DNA from: JBCCSZ01 sp039199225 | GTDB taxonomy: Bacteria > Bacteroidota > Bacteroidia > Chitinophagales > Saprospiraceae | Reading direction: 5' to 3' | Length of the DNA stretch: 8,952 nt | Assembly (NCBI GenBank): GCA_039199225.1 | Contig: JBCCSZ010000319.1 | Coordinates: 1 to 8,952, forward strand | Shown here: piece by piece, positions 1 through 6,760 of the stretch | Layout of the letters: each line of letters begins with the position of its first letter | How positions within the stretch are numbered: position 1 is the stretch's first letter | The notes under the pieces: model-generated | Told to the model about the DNA's origin: nothing | Database searches by the model: none | Seen by the model: only the letters and a program-made list of their open reading frames with translations | Translations under genes and position numbers: made by a program

Positions 1-1918
1 GTCCATGTATGGCAAAACGGGCGTTCGAATTATGATCAATGGCAAGGCGAGTCGCGTGCCGGCAGATGCCGTCAATCAAATGCTGGACGGGATGAGCGCG
101 GCCAATATAGCATCCATCGAACTCATTACCTCCCCCTCCTCCGACTTCGATGCAGAGGGGAACGGCGGGATCATCAATATTGTCCTGAAGGAAAATCTGG
201 CACAGGGTACCAATGGCAACCTGGGCTTCACACTGGGCTATAACCAAGCAGAGACCCTGGGCGCCAATTTCAACTTGAACCATCGGGCCAAGAAGGTCAA
301 CTTGTTTCTGGACTACACCATACACTACGACAAATACGAAGTCCCCTGGGACAACAGCCGCTTCATTCGAACGCCGACGTTCGAAAAAAAGTCCATCAGC
401 CTCAGCGATCGCGTCCCTAAGAAAACGGTGCAGAATCTCAGAGCTGGTATCGAATATTTGATAACTCCCGACTTCACCCTCAACGCATTGGTTACCGGAT
501 ACCGAAGGGGCTGGGACATGAATGCCGTTACGACAATCGAAAATGTCAACCACCCGGATACCACCATCAACACATTGATGCAATTGCACGAAGACCACAT
601 CTGGGACGGTTGGACGGGCAACCTGGGTTTTGACTACAAATGGAACGACGTCCATAAGCTCGTCGTCAACTACGACTATCTATTTTACAAAAATACCAAC
701 CCTTCAAATTACGATGTCAGCTCAACCCTCAATACAGATCAATTCATCTCGCAGGAAAAGATCGACGTCTCCAAACTTACCCCCATACACTTCAATGTAT
801 TGTCTGCCGATTATACCCACAAGCTGAAACCCTCCTTGAAAATAAAGGCTGGCTTGAAAGGCACCTTGTCTAAATTCAACAATGATGTCCTCGTACGCAC
901 CCTACAAAAAGAAACCTGGCGGGTCGACCCTACTTTTACCAACGAATCAGAACTGGAAGAGCAAATTCTAGCTGGCTATACGGCTGTGGAATGGGAGCAA
1001 TCCGAAGACCTACAAATCTCCGCCGGACTGAGGTATGAATATACCGACAGCTACTTGAGTACACCCGATCAAAAAGGATTGATCGACCGGCAATTCGGCA
1101 ACTTTTTTCCCAGTTTCAGACTGTCAAAGCGATGGGCAGAAAACCAAAAAATCCAATTCGCCTATTCCAAACGCATCACCCGACCCAACTTCAACGACAT
1201 GGCGCCTTTCGTCTTTTTCATTGGCCCCAATACCTTTGTAGCAGGCAACCCCGCCCTGCGCCCCGCCGTCTCCAATGGACTGGACTTGAGCTACAACTAC
1301 AAACGGTGGTGGCTTTCCCTAAAATACAGCTACACCGAAAACAGCATAGGATTTTTACAACCAGAAATCGACGAGGCCATCAACCAACAAATCCTGCGCT
1401 CCCAAAACCTGGACTTCCTACGTACCTGGTCGTTTTCCAACAGCCTCCCCATCGACCTCAACAACTGGTGGGAACTACAGACGGACCTCTCTGTATACCA
1501 CCACACCTTCAAAACCAGCAATTTTACCGAAAACTTTCAGGACGATGTCCTCAGTTTTGACCTCAACCTCATCAGCACCATATCGCTCCCTAAAAAACAT
1601 ACTTTGGAAATGACCGCCAACTATCAGTCGAGAACCCTGTGGGGCATTTGGCAGTTCAACCCCATGTTCATGGTCAATATCGGAGGCAGCAAGAAGTTAA
1701 AAAACGGGACCCTCTCGTTGAATATCGCCGATGTCTTCAACACTTGGACCTGGTCATTGGAAACACAGCTTCGAGAAAACAATACCGCTGTTTTTTCAGA
1801 ATCCGACATCGACGCCCGGGCCATCACCATCGGTTACACCCACAATTTTGGCAACCGAAAATTGGAAAAGGTCGACATTCAACTAAAATCGGAGGAAGAG
1901 CGCAAGCGGGTCAATTGA
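1..1918 (+). CDS. TonB-dependent outer-membrane receptor, beta-barrel family (5'-truncated by window)
   Basis: This is the C-terminal part of an outer-membrane TonB-dependent receptor of the kind Bacteroidota use to import large or scarce substrates; the substrate cannot be told. The reading frame is open to the window's left edge. The first ATG (position 5) is internal, because it lies inside the plug domain. Counting from that Met, residues 11-63 are the end of the plug: 'INGK', then 'ASIELITSPSSDFDAEG' and 'NGGIINIVLK', the hallmark plug terminus. The rest (about 70-625) is rich in alternating aromatic/polar strands of a barrel. Residues 390-420 carry 'RPNFNDMAPF' and 'GNPALRP', typical of the 'outer membrane beta-barrel protein' group (Pfam OMP_b-brl_3 type). 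The chain ends in a charged tail after the last strand 'TIGYTHNFGN', as often in this group. I estimate that 150-200 residues (signal peptide, carboxypeptidase-like domain, first half of plug) lie upstream. No SusD partner follows, so a SusC role is not supported. The family call is firm; the function is open. Confidence 0.88.
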   Translation, partial: SMYGKTGVRIMINGKASRVPADAVNQMLDGMSAANIASIELITSPSSDFDAEGNGGIINIVLKENLAQGTNGNLGFTLGYNQAETLGANFNLNHRAKKVNLFLDYTIHYDKYEVPWDNSRFIRTPTFEKKSISLSDRVPKKTVQNLRAGIEYLITPDFTLNALVTGYRRGWDMNAVTTIENVNHPDTTINTLMQLHEDHIWDGWTGNLGFDYKWNDVHKLVVNYDYLFYKNTNPSNYDVSSTLNTDQFISQEKIDVSKLTPIHFNVLSADYTHKLKPSLKIKAGLKGTLSKFNNDVLVRTLQKETWRVDPTFTNESELEEQILAGYTAVEWEQSEDLQISAGLRYEYTDSYLSTPDQKGLIDRQFGNFFPSFRLSKRWAENQKIQFAYSKRITRPNFNDMAPFVFFIGPNTFVAGNPALRPAVSNGLDLSYNYKRWWLSLKYSYTENSIGFLQPEIDEAINQQILRSQNLDFLRTWSFSNSLPIDLNNWWELQTDLSVYHHTFKTSNFTENFQDDVLSFDLNLISTISLPKKHTLEMTANYQSRTLWGIWQFNPMFMVNIGGSKKLKNGTLSLNIADVFNTWTWSLETQLRENNTAVFSESDIDARAITIGYTHNFGNRKLEKVDIQLKSEEERKRVN

Positions 1919-1942
1919 ATAGGTGCTTGCCTTGGTTCTGAT

Positions 1943-1958
1943 GCCTTGTTTGCAAGGC
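1943..1958 (+). terminator. Short hairpin after the receptor gene, weak terminator candidate
   Basis: GCCTTG and CAAGGC form a perfect 6-bp stem with a TTTG loop, starting 25 bases after the receptor stop codon. An extra copy of GCCTTG at 1929-1934 could pair with the same 3' arm instead. No T-run follows, so this is not a classical intrinsic terminator. It may slow or end transcription, or be chance. Confidence 0.3.
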
Positions 1959-1987
1959 TATGGGATGCTACTTATCGACAGCTTTTG

Positions 1988-1995
1988 TAATTTTG
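1988..1995 (+). promoter_or_regulatory. Candidate Bacteroidota -7 promoter element for the HTCS gene
   Basis: TAATTTTG matches the Bacteroidota -7 consensus TAnnTTTG at every fixed position. It ends 22 bases before the ATG at 2018, which would give a leader of roughly 15-18 bases. A -33 TTTG is not present at the expected 19-21-base spacing; the nearest TTTG (1949-1952) is too far upstream. The match supports a separate promoter for the regulator, but only half of the signature is present. Confidence 0.42.
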
Positions 1996-2003
1996 TCGTA
2001 TAA

Positions 2004-2016
2004 GAAGAAATTCTTC
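2004..2016. promoter_or_regulatory. Palindrome abutting the HTCS start codon, possible operator
   Basis: GAAGAA-A-TTCTTC is a perfect 6-bp inverted repeat with a one-base centre. It sits between the -7 element and the ATG at 2018, roughly where transcription would start. Its position would suit a repressor or autoregulatory site, but an AT-rich palindrome of this size can arise by chance. Confidence 0.25.
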
Positions 2017-2017
2017 C

Positions 2018-5000
2018 ATGGCTAAGCACGCAAAATATCTTTTTGGTCTTTACCTACTTCTGATTCCTTGGATTGCACTGGGACAGAATTTCACCTTTTT
2101 AGCTAGAGAGATGCAGGCTGGTGGAAAACTTAACAACAGCAGAATCACGTCGGTATGTGAAGACCCCAATGGCTTTATTTGGATGACTACTCTGGAGGGG
2201 GTCGTCCGCTACGACGGCTATCAGGTTAAGTGGTTTACGCATGCAAATAGTGCTCTGAGAAATATTCCCAAGCAGTATAGAATGGCATTAGACGATGAGG
2301 GCTACTTATGGCTGGTTAAAAACGGCCAACTGGACCTGCTTCACCACCAGACTTTTGAAATTGTAAGAGGTGAAGAAAAATTTAAGGACAGTTTTCCGAA
2401 TGGGCTGAAAGTTTCGAACTTATACCAAGCAAAAAATGGACAGGTCATTTTTAGGGCAGATGTTGATGGCCAGAGAGCTTATCACCTCTATCATCCCAAG
2501 CAAGGCTTTCAAAAGCTCCCTTTGCCGCCGAATACTTCAAAGCTATTGATCAAAGAACACAGCATATGGGCGTCAAGTAATGGTTTTAACTTCACCGAAT
2601 ACGATCTGGAAACAGCTGAAGTGTTGAACCGAATCACTTTTCCCGAAAACAAAAATACACCTTCTCCTTGCCTGATCGATCTACCTCGAAAGGGTGATTG
2701 GTTCGGCATATATAATATCAAGAAGAAAGAAGCACAGATCATTCGATTCATGGACGGCCGCAGCCAGCTCATGGCCAGCATAGCGATCGAAGACGAAAAG
2801 ATCATCTCCAATCAGCTTTTCTGGTATCATGCGCCTAGCCAGTTGATTCTTTTGGATTTTAACAAGAAAAATGGGCAGGGCATTCAAGCATTCGATCTCA
2901 ATTTGCAATTGAAATCATTGAGCAATAGTCAAACGGCTGATATCCAAGGGCGAATCGTTTACTGTGACCGCCAGGGTATTTTATGGACACTCAGCTGGGG
3001 GAAATGCACCCTAGAGCAGATCAAGCAGTCTGCCATAACATCATATGGTAACAGGTCTTTACGGGGTATTTGGGCTAAAGACAGCATTTTGCTGGCTCAG
3101 GACTTATTGTTCCAACGCTCCAAGCCCGGCGATGGTCGCAGCGTTGGAAAATTATTCGAGTTTGTTTGCTTCGATCATACCAATGTGGATGAATGCTGGG
3201 TGGGAGGCCGCAATGGCATTTTTCAGTTTGATCTGGAGAAGGAAGAAATACAAAACCACATTGTTTGTAAAAAAGCCGATAGCACTCCATTCAATCCAAC
3301 ACTTTGGAGCATTCTCAAGGACGCCGAAGGCAGGTGGTGGGGAGGAACCTTCGGGCATGGACTGATGACGACCCAACAAATCGGTGAAGATAGCCTCTCC
3401 TACTACCAACAATACAATGAATTTTCAGCCTTACAATCCAACGACGTTGTTCATCTACTGGAAGACGGAGATTACATTTGGGCTTCTGCCAATACGGGCT
3501 TATACTTGATCGATAAAATAAGAGGCGTTGTACAAAAATACGCATCTGACTCGCCATCACCTTACTATTTGCCTCAGACTGATGCCTACTTTTTACATCT
3601 TGACAAAGACCAAAATTACTGGGTTGGAACCAATACCGATGGACTGATAAAGTTTCGGCTGGATGAACACATGCAAGTGAGCAGCTACCAACAGTTCGGC
3701 AAAAATCAGGGATTGCCTTCCTCTATTGTTTATGCCGTTATCGAAGACGATAAGGAGCGGCTCTGGTTGAGTACCAACAATGGTATTTCCTGTTTCAACA
3801 AACAAACGCAAGTCTTTCAAAATTTTGGTATGGAAGATGGCTTAACACAACTGGAATTTAACCGCATTGCTTACCACCATGCGCCAGATGGTCAAATTTT
3901 CTTTGGCTCCTTGAAAGGAGCTTTTGGTTTTTATCCTGATAGCATTATTAAGTCGACGCCCTATGATCATCCGATTTTATTGACCAATTACGCTGTGTAC
4001 AAAAACCAGCAAATTGCAGACTCGACGGCTGCCTTACTGGCCACTAAAAAGATTGTTCTTCAACCTTCGGATCAATTGTTCCGGCTCAACATCGCCCTAC
4101 TCGATATTTTTAATGCTCCCAAAATCCGCTATGCCTATAAGATCGAAGGCTTATTCGATAATTTTCAAAATATAGATGGCAACACCATTGAAATCGGTGG
4201 ATTGCCATATGGCAATTACCAGCTCCGCATCCAGGGAAGGAGTCCGGATGGACGAGTCTCTCAACAGGAACTGCTACTCGATCTGGAAGTGGTCCGCCCC
4301 TTCTACCTTCGTTGGTGGTTTGTACTTTTGGCCGGTGCTTTGGTGCTACTGAGTGCTGCACAAGTTTATGATTGGCGAGTCAGGCAATTGAACGAGCGAA
4401 GGCGCGAGCTGGAGTTGATGGTCAAACAACGCACCGCACAAATTGAGAAAGATAAGGCTGTCATCGAAACCCAGGCGACACAGTTGAAAGAATTGGATGA
4501 GTTGCGATCAAAGTTTTTCGCCAACATTTCTCACGAATTGCGCACGCCCTTGACGCTGCTATTAGCACCTATGGAAAGCATCCTCAAGAGCAAGGAGTTG
4601 TCCAATAGAAACTTCACCTATCTGCAGTTGATGCGGCAAAATGGCCGTAGGTTGCTCAAACGCATCAACGAGCTGCTGGACCTCTCCCGGCTGGACGCCA
4701 ATCGGTTGGAAGTAAAGGAGAGACCAACTTTTTTGTATCCTTTTTTCAAAACGCTGCTGTCGACCTTCGAAAGTGCAGCCAATCTGAAAGGCATCCAATT
4801 GCTATTGAAATATCCATTGGATGAAAGCCTACAGCTTAATCTGGATGAAGATAAAGTGGAAAAAATCATCTCCAACCTACTCAGCAATGCTATAAAATTT
4901 ACGCCAAAGGATGGGACCATCCGTTGTGAAGTATCCAGAAAATCCGATCAGCTACTCATCGGTGTCAGTGATACTGGCATAGGAATACTACCAAGTGATC

Positions 5001-6013
5001 TGGTTAAAATTTTCGACCGTTTTTATCAATCCAAAAACAACTCGCAACAAGAAGGAACCGGAATTGGCTTGTCCCTCTGTCGAGAACTGGCCAAGGTCCT
5101 GGGCGGAAAAGTCTGGGCAACCAGTGAAATTGGTAAAGGCAGTAGCTTCTACTTAGAACTTCCCATCGTGGAGAGCTTTGCTACCGAACCACCTCCGATA
5201 CAGCAAGAACCCATACCGATCTTTACTTCCGCCGCCGCCACGACTACTGCTCAGAAATTCCGACCACATATTTTGGTAGTCGAAGACAATGCTGATTTAC
5301 GGCATTACATTTCAATGGTTTTAGCGCCAGACTACGAGGTGGAAACTGCAGCCAATGGCCAACAAGCCATCGAGCGATTCCACAAAGCAAACGCCCCCAC
5401 CCCCCAACTGCTCATATCTGACATTAGGATGCCAGTGATGGATGGCATTGAATTGCTCAAGAACATCAAACAAAACGAACACCTGCGGGGCATCCCAGTC
5501 ATCATGCTCACTGCCCGACAAAGCAACGAAGTCAAATTGGAAGCATTGCGAATAGGCGTTGACGACTACCTAACCAAACCATTTGTCGAGGAGGAGTTAA
5601 AAGTTCGAGTTGCCAATTTGATCAAAAACAGCCAAAACAGAGCTTTGGAGAATACCACCACGGGAACTACTTTCTCAAAGCCTCTGACCGCTCCCAACAT
5701 AGAATGGTTAAAAAATCTGGAATCCATTCTGCTGCAAAACATCGCAGATAAGACATTCAAATTATCGGATGCTGCCAATGAATTGAACATCTCCTACCGA
5801 CGGCTACAGCAAAAACTCAAGGCTATTACTGGGCTCAGCCCCAAGCAATACCAACGCAGCATCAAGCTGGCCAAGGCGCGACAATTGCTTAAAAGCGGGA
5901 AGGTGGCTACCCTACAAGAAGTGATGAGTGCCATCGGAATAGATAATTACACCTACTTCACCAAGCTGTATGTCGAGGAGTTTGGCATAAAACCCATCGA
6001 AGAGCTCAAATAG
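2018..6013 (+). CDS. Hybrid two-component system (HTCS) sensor kinase / AraC-type response regulator
   Basis: This one-chain signalling protein (1331 residues, normal for HTCS) would sense a periplasmic ligand, autophosphorylate, pass phosphate to its receiver and bind DNA. Order: signal peptide 1-22 (cleavage likely before Gln23). Periplasmic propeller blades about 30-640, with repeated 'D..G.(I/L)W....(G)' units near 51-67, 94-108, 319-330, 390-405, 437-450, 486-499, 532-546, 580-595 and 624-640. Y_Y_Y domain about 698-760. Transmembrane helix about 766-784, flanked by 'RWW' and 'DWRVRQ'. Coiled-coil linker 787-830. HisKA with phosphoacceptor His839 in 'SHELRTPL'. HATPase_c with N-box Asn957, G1 'DTGIGI' 985-990, F-box 999-1003, G2 'GTGIGLSL' 1013-1020. 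Pro/Ala/Thr-rich linker 1050-1082. Receiver with Glu1089/Asp1090, phosphoacceptor Asp1135, Thr1165, Lys1187. AraC-type double helix-turn-helix about 1240-1331. All key catalytic residues are present. HTCS usually control nearby glycan-utilisation genes; none is visible here, so ligand and targets are unknown. The ATG at 2018 is chosen because the signal peptide starts there. Confidence 0.95.
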   Translation: MAKHAKYLFGLYLLLIPWIALGQNFTFLAREMQAGGKLNNSRITSVCEDPNGFIWMTTLEGVVRYDGYQVKWFTHANSALRNIPKQYRMALDDEGYLWLVKNGQLDLLHHQTFEIVRGEEKFKDSFPNGLKVSNLYQAKNGQVIFRADVDGQRAYHLYHPKQGFQKLPLPPNTSKLLIKEHSIWASSNGFNFTEYDLETAEVLNRITFPENKNTPSPCLIDLPRKGDWFGIYNIKKKEAQIIRFMDGRSQLMASIAIEDEKIISNQLFWYHAPSQLILLDFNKKNGQGIQAFDLNLQLKSLSNSQTADIQGRIVYCDRQGILWTLSWGKCTLEQIKQSAITSYGNRSLRGIWAKDSILLAQDLLFQRSKPGDGRSVGKLFEFVCFDHTNVDECWVGGRNGIFQFDLEKEEIQNHIVCKKADSTPFNPTLWSILKDAEGRWWGGTFGHGLMTTQQIGEDSLSYYQQYNEFSALQSNDVVHLLEDGDYIWASANTGLYLIDKIRGVVQKYASDSPSPYYLPQTDAYFLHLDKDQNYWVGTNTDGLIKFRLDEHMQVSSYQQFGKNQGLPSSIVYAVIEDDKERLWLSTNNGISCFNKQTQVFQNFGMEDGLTQLEFNRIAYHHAPDGQIFFGSLKGAFGFYPDSIIKSTPYDHPILLTNYAVYKNQQIADSTAALLATKKIVLQPSDQLFRLNIALLDIFNAPKIRYAYKIEGLFDNFQNIDGNTIEIGGLPYGNYQLRIQGRSPDGRVSQQELLLDLEVVRPFYLRWWFVLLAGALVLLSAAQVYDWRVRQLNERRRELELMVKQRTAQIEKDKAVIETQATQLKELDELRSKFFANISHELRTPLTLLLAPMESILKSKELSNRNFTYLQLMRQNGRRLLKRINELLDLSRLDANRLEVKERPTFLYPFFKTLLSTFESAANLKGIQLLLKYPLDESLQLNLDEDKVEKIISNLLSNAIKFTPKDGTIRCEVSRKSDQLLIGVSDTGIGILPSDLVKIFDRFYQSKNNSQQEGTGIGLSLCRELAKVLGGKVWATSEIGKGSSFYLELPIVESFATEPPPIQQEPIPIFTSAAATTTAQKFRPHILVVEDNADLRHYISMVLAPDYEVETAANGQQAIERFHKANAPTPQLLISDIRMPVMDGIELLKNIKQNEHLRGIPVIMLTARQSNEVKLEALRIGVDDYLTKPFVEEELKVRVANLIKNSQNRALENTTTGTTFSKPLTAPNIEWLKNLESILLQNIADKTFKLSDAANELNISYRRLQQKLKAITGLSPKQYQRSIKLAKARQLLKSGKVATLQEVMSAIGIDNYTYFTKLYVEEFGIKPIEELK

Positions 6014-6048
6014 CCTCTGTCCCCTCTTATTTTCCACCATCATAAATA

Positions 6049-6058
6049 CGAAATTTCG
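6049..6058. repeat. 10-base palindrome downstream of the HTCS gene
   Basis: CGAAATTTCG is a perfect palindrome 36 bases after the HTCS stop codon. Its right half runs into the first unit of the direct repeat described at 6054-6103. It might be part of one regulatory region; alone it is weak evidence. Confidence 0.25.
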
Positions 6059-6103
6059 CCTTCATGCTGATAAAAAACAGCATTCTTTCGCCTTTCTGCT
6101 GAT
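6054..6103 (+). repeat. Two 18-base direct repeats, 32-base period, upstream of the membrane-protein gene
   Basis: The unit TTTCGCCTT(C/T)(A/C)TGCTGAT occurs at 6054-6071 and again at 6086-6103, differing at only two neighbouring positions (16/18 identical). The 32-base period is about three turns of DNA, so both copies would face the same side of the helix, as for a dimeric activator with paired half-sites. They lie about 70-117 bases upstream of the ATG at 6171 and just upstream of a weak promoter candidate, which makes them plausible binding sites for a regulator, perhaps the neighbouring HTCS. Direct repeats are the usual site form for AraC-type domains. This is inference from arrangement only. 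Confidence 0.4.
6064..6083 (+). terminator. Small hairpin after the HTCS gene, weak terminator candidate
   Basis: ATGCTG and CAGCAT pair perfectly over 6 bp around an A-rich 8-base loop, 51 bases past the HTCS stop codon. The bases that follow are pyrimidine-rich but contain no uninterrupted T-run. The left arm is part of the 18-base direct repeat, so the structure may be a by-product of that repeat. Confidence 0.25.
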
Positions 6104-6113
6104 TTTCTACGCG

Positions 6114-6142
6114 TTTCTACCCCGCTAACTAACTTATCATTG
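6114..6142 (+). promoter_or_regulatory. Weak candidate promoter for the downstream three-gene cluster
   Basis: TATCATTG (6135-6142) matches the fixed positions of the Bacteroidota TAnnTTTG -7 element at five of six places. TTTC (6114-6117) resembles the -33 TTTG with a spacer of 17, slightly short. If used, transcription would start near 6148. That is compatible with the ATG at 6171 but not with translation from the GTG at 6147. Low-strength evidence. Confidence 0.25.
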
Positions 6143-6170
6143 TGGTGTGATAATTAATACCAAACAGGCG

Positions 6171-6689
6171 ATGAAGGATGTGAACCAACAGCCAGGCAAT
6201 GCCATATACGAGTTTGAGTTGGTCCTCAATTCCACACCACTGGCCGCCAACAAGGCATTCAATTTTTATGGTATACTGGTAATACCAACATTATTGGGCG
6301 CCATTCTAATGTACCATGGCTTGGGACTAAGAGCGGAGTATTTACTGATTGCGGTATTAATGCTGTCGATAGGTCTGGCCAACCTCTATTTTTTCAACGA
6401 AAAACAAAGAGTGCGAGACCAACACCTCCGACTGCTTGTCGACGGAAGCTTCATTCAAATACTCAGCAGCGAAAAGGTATATCTCCATCGGCAGATAGAA
6501 GAACTGGTGATCGTTCATCGATATGTACAACAATACCCCACCCTCGAAATCGGCGAAGGGGACCTGGCAAGCATCTACATCAGTCTTTGCCAGGTAGACA
6601 AATCCGTCCCACTTGAAAAACAGCTCCGACAACCGGATTACTGGATTGAAAGCAAAACCGACTGGCATCGGCTCTGCCAACTTATGTAA
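6171..6689 (+). CDS. Hypothetical membrane protein with two transmembrane helices
   Basis: I do not recognise this protein. From the ATG at 6171 it is 172 residues: a polar N-terminus (1-30), two hydrophobic helices (about 32-51 and 56-75) joined by a short Gly/Arg-containing turn, then a soluble part of about 97 residues. That part begins with strand-like stretches ('LRLLVDGSFIQIL', 'EELVIVHRYV', 'ASIYISL') and ends in a Trp/Lys/Asp-rich tail. The layout (helical hairpin followed by a small beta-rich domain) recalls bacterial PH-like or YcxB-like membrane proteins, but no diagnostic motif is visible, so no name is given. The frame is also open from a GTG at 6147, which would add eight residues. 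ATG is preferred because the added residues look non-coding and a possible promoter sits just before the GTG. It ends 64 bases before the first repeat-protein gene on the same strand, so the two may be co-transcribed. Confidence 0.7.
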   Translation: MKDVNQQPGNAIYEFELVLNSTPLAANKAFNFYGILVIPTLLGAILMYHGLGLRAEYLLIAVLMLSIGLANLYFFNEKQRVRDQHLRLLVDGSFIQILSSEKVYLHRQIEELVIVHRYVQQYPTLEIGEGDLASIYISLCQVDKSVPLEKQLRQPDYWIESKTDWHRLCQLM

Positions 6690-6740
6690 GCTCAGTCTAG
6701 TCCAATGGCTACCCATTGAAAAGCATTTACTAATTACGAT

Positions 6741-6760
6741 AAAACCACTAACAATGAAAA
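6741..6760 (+). repeat. Leader shared by the two repeat-protein genes, copy 1
   Basis: AAAACCACTAAC followed by AATGAAAA spans the start codon of the first repeat-protein gene (ATG at 6754). It matches the leader of the second gene (8315-8334) except for two single-base gaps. There is no Shine-Dalgarno sequence. The shared A-rich leader supports the chosen starts of both genes and suggests that the duplication included the 5' flank. Confidence 0.5.

Noticed and set aside
5..7. ATG at position 5 as the true start of the receptor gene
   Set aside because: The frame is open to the window edge and the residues after this Met are the middle of a plug domain, so the gene begins outside the window.
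1132..1560. 142-codon + strand open frame inside the receptor gene
   Set aside because: Its Pro/Gln/His/Arg-rich translation is typical of an out-of-frame reading of C-rich receptor DNA; the receptor frame holds family motifs throughout.
6613..6753. In-frame upstream extension of the first repeat protein (47 extra residues)
   Set aside because: It overlaps the end of the membrane-protein gene, lacks signal-peptide character, and would bury the clear signal peptide starting at 6754; the paralog also starts at the equivalent point.
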